Source of the DNA: an uncultured Veillonella sp.
GTDB taxonomy: Bacteria > Bacillota > Negativicutes > Veillonellales > Veillonellaceae
Assembly: GCF_915069625.1 (NCBI RefSeq)
Contig: NZ_CAJZFD010000052.1
Span: 1-11,426, forward strand
Length of the DNA: 11,426 bases
Direction of reading: 5' to 3'
Shown: in pieces, positions 1-7,722 of the stretch
Layout of the letters: each line of letters begins with the position of its first letter
How positions within the stretch are numbered: the stretch's first letter is position 1
Position numbers and translations under genes: made by a program
The notes under the pieces: generated by a model
Told to the model about the DNA's origin: nothing
The model's input: the letters and a program-made list of their open reading frames with translations, nothing else
The model's database searches: none

Positions 1-50
1 TAGCGGGTGGTTTAATGATTCGCGACTACGTCGCGAACCAGTCTAAAGAC
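1..50. repeat. Palindromic intergenic DNA downstream of the operon terminator
   Basis: Positions 19-26 (TTCGCGAC) and 30-37 (GTCGCGAA) form a perfect 8-bp inverted repeat around a 3-nt centre. It is flanked by TGGTT (8-12) and AACCA (36-40), which could extend the pairing. A smaller inverted repeat (GTCT/AGAC around AA) follows at 41-50. The first bases (GCGGGTGGTTT, 3-13) look like the right arm of another hairpin ending in T residues, whose left arm would lie outside the window. That would suit a plus-strand terminator or a dispersed intergenic repeat. The palindrome is much more G+C-rich than its surroundings and encodes nothing I can recognise. Its role is unknown; a repeat element, an operator or a terminator remnant are all possible. 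Confidence 0.4.
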
Positions 51-56
51 AATAAC

Positions 57-91
57 AAAAAGAATCCCTTTCTCAAAGAGAAAGAGATTCT
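57..91 (-). terminator. Rho-independent terminator of the eight-gene operon
   Basis: Minus-strand RNA forms a 14-bp stem (arms 91-78 and 74-61) with a 3-nt loop, followed by a run of U from the end of the stem through 57. One pair (85/67) is G-U in minus-strand RNA but would be C-A in plus-strand RNA, and the T tract lies on the minus side, so it works in the minus direction. It starts 5 bp beyond the TAA of the last gene (97-99), so almost no 3' UTR precedes it. Confidence 0.88.
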
Positions 92-96
92 AACTG

Positions 97-1335
97 TTAT
101 CTATGTTTTAATATTTCTTCTGCTGCACCTAAAATACCGAGCATGGAGTGTTCAAACACAAGGCCACCTTGCATGAAAATCGTATACGGAGGACGAACTG
201 GACCATCTGCACTTAATTCAATGGAGGAGCCTTGTACAAAGGTACCACCAGCCATGATAATTTTATCTTCATAACCAGGCATATCGCCAGGGATTGGATG
301 TACATGAGCATCTACAGGAGAATAGGCTTGCATACCTACACAGAAGTGCTCCATTTCTTCCCCATTTTTTAGATTGATGGCTTGGATCAAGTCATAGCGA
401 TCAGCATTTACCTTAGGGAATACATCATAGCCTAACAATTCACCTACCGCAGCCGTATATACAGCCCCTTTAAGTGCTTGCAATACTACGTGAGGTGCCA
501 TAAATAAACCTTGGAAGAACAAGCGATAACCAGGAGCATAGGAGCCCATATGATCGCCAAGTCCTGGAGCAGTAAGTTGATAGGCTGCATCTTCTACAAG
601 GTCTTCTCTACCAACAATATAACCGCCAGTTGGCGCCAAACCACCCCCTGCATTTTTAATGAGAGAGCCCGCCATAATATCGGCACCAGCTTCTAATGGT
701 TCTTGTAACTCTGTAAATTCGCCATAGCAATTATCTACAAAACAAATGGTGTTAGGATTTTTAGCTTTTACAGCATCTACAATGTTCTTAATATCGGCAA
801 TAGATAATGGTTCACGCGTACTATAGCCGCGAGAACGTTGAATGACTACTACTCGCGTATTATCATTCACAGCGTTAGCAATGGCCTCCACATCATAGGT
901 ATTATCTTTTAAAGGCACCTCAGTATAGGTAAACCCTTTTTCTACTAAAGAACCACGTACTTCACGAGCAGCACCAATAACGGATTGCATCGTATCGTAA
1001 GGCGCCCCTACTGCATAGATAAACTCCGTACCTTTAGACCCATTTCCCATCAAAGAAATTAATGTAGTTGCTAACGCATGTGTACCAGATACGAAGTGAG
1101 GACGAACGATGGCTTTTTCACCTTTAAATACATAGGCAAATACTTCATCTAATTTTTCACGGCCCACATCGCTATAGCCATATCCAGTAGTACCTGTGAA
1201 GTGATAATCAGATACTTGGCATTCTTTAAAGGCTTCTAACACCTTTTTAGTATTGGCTAATGCAATAGGTTCAAATTTCTTAAATTCTGGTTCAGCCATC
1301 TCAAGGGCTTTACTGCGTATTTCTTCTAATGTCAT
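97..1335 (-). CDS. Methionine gamma-lyase family PLP-dependent enzyme (YnbB / aluminium-resistance protein family)
   Basis: This 412-residue protein has the fold-type I PLP enzyme pattern of the family often annotated as methionine gamma-lyase-like or aluminium resistance protein (B. subtilis YnbB). The probable PLP Schiff-base lysine is K227 in the segment SLIKNAGGG (224-232), followed by APTGGYIVG. The cofactor-contacting aspartate is likely D201 in DNCYGEF (201-207). The N-terminal segment RPHFVSGTHALA (78-89) matches the phosphate-binding region. Length fits the family. The ATG overlaps the miaA stop as ATGA and has an AGAAGGA ribosome binding site. It is the last gene before the terminator. 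The family name implies carbon-sulfur lyase chemistry on methionine or a related amino acid in the cytoplasm, but the physiological substrate is not established, and the sequence alone does not show methioninase activity. Family assignment is firm; specific function is not. Confidence 0.9.
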   Translation of the reverse strand: MTLEEIRSKALEMAEPEFKKFEPIALANTKKVLEAFKECQVSDYHFTGTTGYGYSDVGREKLDEVFAYVFKGEKAIVRPHFVSGTHALATTLISLMGNGSKGTEFIYAVGAPYDTMQSVIGAAREVRGSLVEKGFTYTEVPLKDNTYDVEAIANAVNDNTRVVVIQRSRGYSTREPLSIADIKNIVDAVKAKNPNTICFVDNCYGEFTELQEPLEAGADIMAGSLIKNAGGGLAPTGGYIVGREDLVEDAAYQLTAPGLGDHMGSYAPGYRLFFQGLFMAPHVVLQALKGAVYTAAVGELLGYDVFPKVNADRYDLIQAINLKNGEEMEHFCVGMQAYSPVDAHVHPIPGDMPGYEDKIIMAGGTFVQGSSIELSADGPVRPPYTIFMQGGLVFEHSMLGILGAAEEILKHR

Positions 1336-2261
1336 GCTAATCCTTCTCTACGGATTAAATCCATAGCTTTATTAAATATAAAATCTTTAGATGTATTGCT
1401 ATCAATATGTATCCATTCAATATATGGCATACGTTTATACCAAGTGATTTGGCGCTTTGCAAAATGTCGAGTATTCTTCTTAATTAAATCGCGGCATTCA
1501 TCGAGGGTAATACTGCCATTTAAATATTCTACAACCTCTTTATAACCAATCCCCTTAAAGGCTTGGCAGTCAGGATTTACTCCAGACTTAATGAGTTGTT
1601 CTACTTCTTCAATCAAACCTGCATCAAACATCATATCAACGCGTAAATTAATGCGTTCATATAATTTATCACGATCTCTCATGAGACCGATGATAGGTCC
1701 TTTATAAGATAAACCATCTTTTGTTTGATTACGTAATGAATCTACATTACCATGATGCAATATCTCAATAGCTCGATATAAACGATGTTTATCACTATAT
1801 TGAATTTCTATGTTATGTGCTTTTCCCAATGTGAAAGCATAGTCTCGTAAGCCTTCAATACCTTTGGTATTATATAACTCATCAAGTTCTATTCGCAAAC
1901 TTTCATCAGGTTTAACATCATTAAAGTTATAGTTCTCCAATAATGATTGAACATACAGTCCCGTGCCACCAGATAAAATAGGAAGAATATTCTGATCTTT
2001 TAAACTAGCGATAATCTCTTTCGCTTGGTCTTGAAAAATAGACACCGAATATGAATCATTTGGTTCTAGTATATCAATGAGATGATGTTTTACCCGATTA
2101 AGTTCATCCATCGATGGTTTAGCGGTACCAATATTGAGTTGTTTATATACTTGGTAAGCATCACCAGAAATAACCTCAGCATTAAGTTGTTCAGCTAATT
2201 CCAAGGTAAGCTCAGTTTTGCCTACCGCCGTAGGTCCAACGATGGTAATTAAGGGATTCAC
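1332..2261 (-). CDS. miaA: tRNA dimethylallyltransferase MiaA
   Basis: MiaA transfers a dimethylallyl group from DMAPP to the exocyclic N6 of A37 in tRNAs reading UNN codons, giving i6A37, the substrate of MiaB. The 309-residue length is normal. Visible motifs are the P-loop GPTAVGKT (9-16), the D-x-x-Q-V-Y segment with IGTAKP (34-49), GGTGLYV (98-104), the DKHRLYRA segment (157-164), GIGYKE (237-242) and the C-terminal TRHFAKRQITWYKR (264-277). In the second motif the usual D-S is D34-A35. The start is GTG, not ATG: it overlaps the upstream stop as GTGA and has AAGGAG 5 nt away, so it is probably translationally coupled to the methyltransferase gene. Its own TGA overlaps the next start (ATGA). 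In E. coli miaA lies downstream of mutL and is followed by hfq; here a methyltransferase gene intervenes and hfq is absent. Confidence 0.97.
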   Translation of the reverse strand: MNPLITIVGPTAVGKTELTLELAEQLNAEVISGDAYQVYKQLNIGTAKPSMDELNRVKHHLIDILEPNDSYSVSIFQDQAKEIIASLKDQNILPILSGGTGLYVQSLLENYNFNDVKPDESLRIELDELYNTKGIEGLRDYAFTLGKAHNIEIQYSDKHRLYRAIEILHHGNVDSLRNQTKDGLSYKGPIIGLMRDRDKLYERINLRVDMMFDAGLIEEVEQLIKSGVNPDCQAFKGIGYKEVVEYLNGSITLDECRDLIKKNTRHFAKRQITWYKRMPYIEWIHIDSNTSKDFIFNKAMDLIRREGLA

Positions 2262-3070
2262 AATAACTCCTTCATATATACACCATAGCCTATGCGGCTA
2301 TACTTTCCCCCCACCCATTGATGAGGTGGATACTTTTGAAAGACCGAACTAAAGGGTCGTTCTTTTATAATAACACCATATCTAGCAACGCGCATAGCTT
2401 GCGACATAATTATATCATCAATATGACTTTCTACAGTATGACCACGAAGCGGCTTAAATTGTGGACTTTCCTCTACAGGCACTTCAAACATGGGATCAAA
2501 ATAAATAATATCTACACTATTATCTGATAGGTTAGGTAAATAGTTTTCATAGGTCGCATGTTGTACCTGAATACGTCGTAACGCATTTGTTACACTATCC
2601 TCACTATGAATATAATGAGCCAATCCATAGGAAGTAGCAAGCCATATAGGAAACGAACCTTCTAATCCTTGTATCTCTACATTAGGAAAAGCATAACTAA
2701 CAATAATGCTATCACTAGCTAGGCCTATAGTAGAGTCGAGAAATGTAAACTGCTGTCCATCAAGTATGCCTTTTTTATCCAGAATAGTTTGAACAGCATT
2801 AACTAGATGATCTCCTTCACCACGTTCTATACGTAATATACGTAGTTGTGCCATGGAAAGATGAAAGCTATGTTTTTTGGTTTCAGGAAAGTGGATAGTT
2901 AATCCAGAGCCTGAAAGAACCGCAATATATTCACATTGATATTCTCTAAATAATGCCGGTATAGATGATTTTCCTCGTTTTATATAGGTCATATGCATAG
3001 AGGAAGCCAATGCTTTGGCTTCCTCCTGAATGGCCTCATTAGATTTTTGAGATGTAGTTAGTATATTCAT
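2258..3070 (-). CDS. Class I SAM-dependent methyltransferase, RsmJ-like
   Basis: A 270-residue protein with a Rossmann-type methyltransferase domain in its C-terminal two thirds. The SAM-binding motif I is DSTIGLASD (112-120), closely matching the D-A-T-A-G-L-G-x-D motif of RsmJ. The acidic motif II region is around GLEGSF (135-140). The catalytic-type motif is DPMF (192-195), followed by a strand ending KERPF (236-240). RsmJ of E. coli methylates 16S rRNA at N2 of G1516, and a similar rRNA-guanine activity is plausible but inferred. The N-terminal ~100 residues differ from E. coli RsmJ and may carry substrate recognition. The ATG lies 1 nt after the mutL stop. No strong Shine-Dalgarno sequence precedes it, so translation probably depends on ribosomes finishing mutL. 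Its TGA overlaps the miaA GTG. Family-level assignment is good; the exact target is unknown. Confidence 0.85.
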   Translation of the reverse strand: MNILTTSQKSNEAIQEEAKALASSMHMTYIKRGKSSIPALFREYQCEYIAVLSGSGLTIHFPETKKHSFHLSMAQLRILRIERGEGDHLVNAVQTILDKKGILDGQQFTFLDSTIGLASDSIIVSYAFPNVEIQGLEGSFPIWLATSYGLAHYIHSEDSVTNALRRIQVQHATYENYLPNLSDNSVDIIYFDPMFEVPVEESPQFKPLRGHTVESHIDDIIMSQAMRVARYGVIIKERPFSSVFQKYPPHQWVGGKYSRIGYGVYMKELL

Positions 3071-3071
3071 A

Positions 3072-5087
3072 TTAGGACCGTAAGAATAATTTCCCTAATT
3101 CATCAGGTGTAAACTTAATAATTGTTGGTCGACCATGAGGACATACATAAGGCTTTTCAGTACTAAATAAATCCTCAATTAAGGTAGTCATTTGATACAT
3201 ATTAAGGTTATGACCTGCCTTAATGGCTCCTCTACAAGATGCATAGGCTAGCATTTCATGACGCAACTGAGCCTTAGTAGGTTGTTGGTGATCATGTAAG
3301 TAAGAAAATACATATTGGAGAATTTCAAACGCCTTAGATTCTACTAAATCTACAGGAGCGCCTACAAGTTTTATCTTTGTAGGACCACCTAATTCGACAT
3401 CAAATCCAAGATCAAGTAATGTTTCTCGTTCTTCCTCTACCAAATTCATTTCATCATCAGTGGCCTCACTATATTGAGGAACTAGTATAGATTGCATAGG
3501 AATTGCTTCAGAGGACTTACAAAGCTTATCATAACGCACACGTTCATGCGCCGCATGTTGATCTATAATGTAGAGATCATCACCCTTTTTAGCCAAAATA
3601 TAACAAGACGCAACTTGTCCCATAGGTAAGAACCCGGAATTTTGAATCGTACGTTCTTCTGTATTATCTTCCCGAATATCTTGAGATAAGGACTTAAATC
3701 TCTCGACGTCCTCTTTTGTATAACTAGTATATTCGGTAGGTACAGCATCAAAACTTTCATCTGTAAAGGAAGACTGTTCGAACGTCGCCTTAGGCGAAGG
3801 TGGTGTGTACCCTTTAGTTTTAAGATTCTCTACAAACTGCGTAGTTTCACTACGCATGACTTCGTACCCTTTTGTACGTCGTCTACCAAAGACCTTATAA
3901 AAATCTACTGCTGTTGCTATATGTTCAGCAGACTGCATCTCATCTTCTACCACAGAAGGTGTTCGATACGAATCATACGTACTATTGCCAGCGGAAGATG
4001 AACTACTATTACTATCCCTATTGTTACTATTGAAGTCAACTCCATTAGTGACTATACCATTTATATAAGAAGATGATTCTCGTTCATAACGCTCATGAAG
4101 AGGATTATTTAAGGCATTCAAAATACCATGGTAAACTGCTTTAAATATAATCTTATCGTCAGAAAATTTTACTTCACTCTTGCGAGGATGGACATTAATA
4201 TCAACCATCTCAGCAGGAACAGTAATATTTAGGACCACTAAAGGATGACCATTTTTCGGCAATAATGCGTGATATGCATTATCTATAGCCTTCATTATAG
4301 TTTTGTCAGAAATAACCCGGTTATTAACTATAATAGTCTGCCATATTCTCGTACTTTTAAGAAGTGTAGGTTTACTTACTACACCATCGATATAGATAGA
4401 GTCACTTTCATAAGCAACAGTGAAAATATCATCCTTAGTTTTATAGCCATATAGGGCAGCTACAGTATCACCAGTATTGCCATTTCCAGGCGTAATAATA
4501 GCCACTCGATCATCGATAATGAGCTTAAAGGAAATGTGTGGATTACTAAGAGCTAATTTTCCCACAATATCTTGAATCTTAGAAGATTCTGTACGTTCTG
4601 TTTTCAAGAATTTACGACGAGCTGGCGTATTATAGAACAAATCTCTAATTTCAATTGTCGTACCAGGTGCAGCACCGTAAGGAATACAATCGGTAAAAGT
4701 ACCACCGTCTACAGTAATACGAGTCCCTAAATCAGAATCTGCTTTGCGTGTAGTCAAGGAAAAATGAGATACAGAGGCAATACTAGCTAGTGCTTCACCA
4801 CGGAAGCCGAGGGATGCAATATCAAATAAATCCTCTACATGCTGAATTTTAGATGTTGCATGTCGTAGGATTGCTAACCGCGCATCCTCTTCAGTCATAC
4901 CAATGCCATTATCGGTAATGCGCATATACGCCACACCACCATCTCCAATTTCTACCTCTATATTAGTAGCAGAAGCATCGATAGAGTTTTCAATGAGCTC
5001 TTTAATAACTGATGCGGGGCGCTCAACGACTTCACCAGCAGCTATCTTATTGATTGTGGTTTCATCCAAAACATGAATGGTAGCCAT
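3072..5087 (-). CDS. mutL: DNA mismatch repair protein MutL (endonuclease type)
   Basis: MutL couples mismatch recognition by MutS to strand incision. The GHKL ATPase domain shows ELIENSIDA (30-38; catalytic E30 and N34 by homology), DNGIGM (59-64), GFRGEAL (94-100), the GTTIEIRDLFYNTPARRKF region (142-160) and VNVHPRK-type VDINVHPRK (295-303). A poorly conserved linker (about 335-485) includes an Asn/Ser-rich tract at 353-369. The C-terminal domain has the metal-dependent endonuclease motifs: DQHAAHERVRYD (509-520), SCR (617-619) and CPHGRP (649-654), so it is a nicking MutL as in bacteria lacking MutH. Position 520 is Asp where the canonical DQHA(x)2E(x)4E motif has Glu. QSILVP (532-537) falls where B. 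subtilis MutL has its beta-clamp-binding QEMIVP. The 671-residue length is normal. The ATG overlaps the mutS stop by one base (TAATG) with a strong AAAGGAGG site upstream. Confidence 0.98.
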   Translation of the reverse strand: MATIHVLDETTINKIAAGEVVERPASVIKELIENSIDASATNIEVEIGDGGVAYMRITDNGIGMTEEDARLAILRHATSKIQHVEDLFDIASLGFRGEALASIASVSHFSLTTRKADSDLGTRITVDGGTFTDCIPYGAAPGTTIEIRDLFYNTPARRKFLKTERTESSKIQDIVGKLALSNPHISFKLIIDDRVAIITPGNGNTGDTVAALYGYKTKDDIFTVAYESDSIYIDGVVSKPTLLKSTRIWQTIIVNNRVISDKTIMKAIDNAYHALLPKNGHPLVVLNITVPAEMVDINVHPRKSEVKFSDDKIIFKAVYHGILNALNNPLHERYERESSSYINGIVTNGVDFNSNNRDSNSSSSSAGNSTYDSYRTPSVVEDEMQSAEHIATAVDFYKVFGRRRTKGYEVMRSETTQFVENLKTKGYTPPSPKATFEQSSFTDESFDAVPTEYTSYTKEDVERFKSLSQDIREDNTEERTIQNSGFLPMGQVASCYILAKKGDDLYIIDQHAAHERVRYDKLCKSSEAIPMQSILVPQYSEATDDEMNLVEEERETLLDLGFDVELGGPTKIKLVGAPVDLVESKAFEILQYVFSYLHDHQQPTKAQLRHEMLAYASCRGAIKAGHNLNMYQMTTLIEDLFSTEKPYVCPHGRPTIIKFTPDELGKLFLRS

Positions 5088-7720
5088 TATTTCCCGCCTC
5101 CTTTACGAGCCTCCTCTTGTAGTTCATATAATTTATTTAATGCTTCAATAGGTGTCATGCTCATTACATCCACTTCCAGTAAGCTATCAACTACTGAATG
5201 AGTAAATAAGTTACCTAGTGGAGAATCACTCACTTGTTTAGTGGTTGGTTTAACCACATTAGTAGGTTGACCGCCAATCACACGATTATTTAAATCACTA
5301 GCATCATGACTTTGATCTTCCAAGGATTCCAAAATCACTTCTGCTCGTTTTAATACAGAATTAGGTAAACCAGCCAGTCTAGCTACGTGAATACCATAGC
5401 TTCGGTCTGCACCACCTTTAATGATGCGGCGCAAGAATGCTACATCTTTACCTTTTTCTTTTACTGCTACAGTATAATTCTTTAATTTACTATAGCTTTC
5501 CTCTAAACAGATTAACTCATGGTAATGTGTAGCAAATAATGTCTTGCCATGAATATGCTTACAAATATGCTCCACTACAGCTTGGGCGATACTCAATCCA
5601 TCAAAGGTGCTCGTACCACGACCAATTTCGTCGAGAATAATCAAGCTATTGTGTGTGGCATTTTCTAATATATATGCTACCTCTTTCATTTCTACCATAA
5701 AGGTACTTTGACCAGTAGAAATATCATCACTAGCACCTACGCGCGTAAAGATACGATCTACAGGTGAAATAGATGCCTCCCGAGCAGGAATAAAAGAGCC
5801 GATTTGAGCCATAATCATTAAAATTGCCGCTTGACGCATATACGTTGATTTACCTGCCATGTTAGGTCCTGTAATGAGCAAGAACTCCTCATCATCATGA
5901 TTTAAAAAGATATCATTCGGTACAAAGACCTCACGTTTTAAGAATTTTTCAATAATAGGATGACGACCATCGCGAATATTAATTTGTCCATTCATTACAA
6001 TGGTAGGACAAATATAATTCTCTTCATAGCCTACAAGTGCTAAGGAACCTAATACATCAAGCTCAGCAAGAGCACGAGCTGTCTCTTGTACATCTTTTAT
6101 AACGAGTTTAATATCATTTCGTAATTGTTGATATAGTTCATGTTCTAAGGCGATTATCTTATCTTTAGCACTGAGAATTTTGATTTCAAACTCTTTTAAT
6201 TCCGGTGTAATATAACGCTCTGCATTGGCTAAAGTTTGTTTTCGAATGAAATAATCCGGTACTTGTTCAGATTTACTATGAGATACTTCAAAATAGTAAC
6301 CAAACACCTTATTATAGCCAGTTTTAATTTTAGATAAACCGGTAGCCTCTTTAATATCAGCTTCCATCTTGGCTAACCATTGTTCGCTATTCGTAGCCAA
6401 TGAACGTAGTTCATCTAAATCCGGATTAAAACCATCCTTAATAACTCGACCCTCTTTTAATGTCAGTGCAGGCTGATCAGCAATAGCACGACATAATAGG
6501 TCATAAATATCTTTATGATCTTGAATACGATCATTGATAGAAGTTAATGATAAACTGGCACATGTACTTAATACATTTTTAATATCTGGTAAAACAGCTA
6601 ATGATTCACGAAGTGCTGTTAAGTCCCTTGGGGACACAGATCCAGTTTCTACACGTCCTACAATACGCTCAAAATCATAAATGCAGTCCAGTAAGCTACG
6701 GATATGGGAACGTTCTGCACCACGTGTAATCAGTTCTGCTACAGCGGCTTGTCTACGCTGAATTTGATTAACATCCGTCAACGGACTTTCGAGCCATTGT
6801 TTTAAAAGACGAGCCCCCATTGGTGTCAATGTACGATCAAGTACATCAAGTAATGTACCTTTTTGACCACCATCACGTAAGTTATGAGTAATCTCTAAAT
6901 GGCGCAAAGAAGATGTATCTAAAATCAAACGATTTCCGACACTCAATTGATGAACATAGTTAATGTGAGAAATTTCAGACTTAATGATATCCTCTAAATA
7001 TAAGAGCATATAGCCCAAAGCTTCCCATACATCCTCTTCCATGAGACCTAGATCACCAAAGTGAGTAACCGCCTTTTCCGCTACTTCGCGCTGTGTATGA
7101 TATGTACTAAATGGAGATAATACAATATTACTGAATTGATTATCCATAAAGTCTTTTATATCTTGCGGTAATACTGTTCCCTCAGGCAATATAATTTCAC
7201 TTGGACGATACATGCTGAGAGCATCAAACATATCGCTTCGTTTTTCACAATCAGTAATGCGATGCCAAATAACTTCCCCTGTAGATACATCAGAAAATAC
7301 GAGTATCCATGCATCTTTTACCATATAAAATAACGCTAAAAAGTTGTTTGATCGTGCATCATTACCATTTTCAGTCATTACAGTCCCTGGTGTGATGACC
7401 TTAATAACATCACGCTTAACGATGCCTTTAACTGCTTTAGGATCTTCTAATTGTTCACATATAGCAACCTTATAACCTTTTTTTACCAATGTTTCAATAT
7501 AACTTTCAGCAGCATGAAAAGGAACGCCACACATAGGTGTGCGTTCCTCATCTCCTGTTGGGCGACCGGTTAAGGTTATATTAAGTTCACGAGATGCAAT
7601 TAATGCATCATCATTAAATAATTCATAAAAGTCACCTAAACGAAAGAACAGTAATTCTTCAGAATATCTAGATTTAATATCTAAATACTGCTCCATCATA
7701 GGTGTTTGCTTTTTTGCCAT
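5087..7720 (-). CDS. mutS: DNA mismatch repair protein MutS
   Basis: MutS binds mispairs and small loops, then acts as an ATP-dependent clamp that recruits MutL. With the start at 7720 the protein is 877 residues, typical of MutS1. The mismatch-reading motif is GDFYE (29-33; F31 and E33 by homology). Core and lever regions follow. The ATPase domain has Walker A GPNMAGKS (618-625), the STGQSTFMVEM segment (668-678), Walker B LIILDE (693-698) with the following IGRGTSTFDG, and THYHEL (731-736). The C-terminal MTPIEALNKLYELQ (855-868) matches the terminal oligomerisation helix of MutS. A TTG at 7756 would add 12 residues overlapping miaB, but the ATG at 7720 has AAAAGGGG 5 nt upstream and begins with a normal MutS N-terminus, so I prefer it. 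It lies 2 nt after the miaB stop and overlaps mutL by 1 nt, favouring co-expression of both repair proteins. Confidence 0.97.
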   Translation of the reverse strand: MAKKQTPMMEQYLDIKSRYSEELLFFRLGDFYELFNDDALIASRELNITLTGRPTGDEERTPMCGVPFHAAESYIETLVKKGYKVAICEQLEDPKAVKGIVKRDVIKVITPGTVMTENGNDARSNNFLALFYMVKDAWILVFSDVSTGEVIWHRITDCEKRSDMFDALSMYRPSEIILPEGTVLPQDIKDFMDNQFSNIVLSPFSTYHTQREVAEKAVTHFGDLGLMEEDVWEALGYMLLYLEDIIKSEISHINYVHQLSVGNRLILDTSSLRHLEITHNLRDGGQKGTLLDVLDRTLTPMGARLLKQWLESPLTDVNQIQRRQAAVAELITRGAERSHIRSLLDCIYDFERIVGRVETGSVSPRDLTALRESLAVLPDIKNVLSTCASLSLTSINDRIQDHKDIYDLLCRAIADQPALTLKEGRVIKDGFNPDLDELRSLATNSEQWLAKMEADIKEATGLSKIKTGYNKVFGYYFEVSHSKSEQVPDYFIRKQTLANAERYITPELKEFEIKILSAKDKIIALEHELYQQLRNDIKLVIKDVQETARALAELDVLGSLALVGYEENYICPTIVMNGQINIRDGRHPIIEKFLKREVFVPNDIFLNHDDEEFLLITGPNMAGKSTYMRQAAILMIMAQIGSFIPAREASISPVDRIFTRVGASDDISTGQSTFMVEMKEVAYILENATHNSLIILDEIGRGTSTFDGLSIAQAVVEHICKHIHGKTLFATHYHELICLEESYSKLKNYTVAVKEKGKDVAFLRRIIKGGADRSYGIHVARLAGLPNSVLKRAEVILESLEDQSHDASDLNNRVIGGQPTNVVKPTTKQVSDSPLGNLFTHSVVDSLLEVDVMSMTPIEALNKLYELQEEARKGGGK

Positions 7721-7722
7721 AC

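Noticed and set aside
511..696. Short plus-strand open frame antisense to the PLP enzyme gene
   Set aside because: It lies wholly inside a well-supported gene, and its product resembles no family I recognise.
2285..2301. 6-bp hairpin (ATAGCC/GGCTAT) just upstream of the miaA start
   Set aside because: It is short, lies within the conserved end of the methyltransferase coding sequence and has no U tract, so a regulatory role cannot be supported.
2318..2527. Plus-strand open frame of about 69 codons antisense to the methyltransferase gene
   Set aside because: The opposite strand carries conserved methyltransferase motifs across this stretch; the antisense product looks like random translation.
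3563..3760. Minus-strand open frame inside mutL in another frame
   Set aside because: The mutL frame is uninterrupted and conserved downstream (DQHA motif), so this is a shadow and not a sign of a frameshift.
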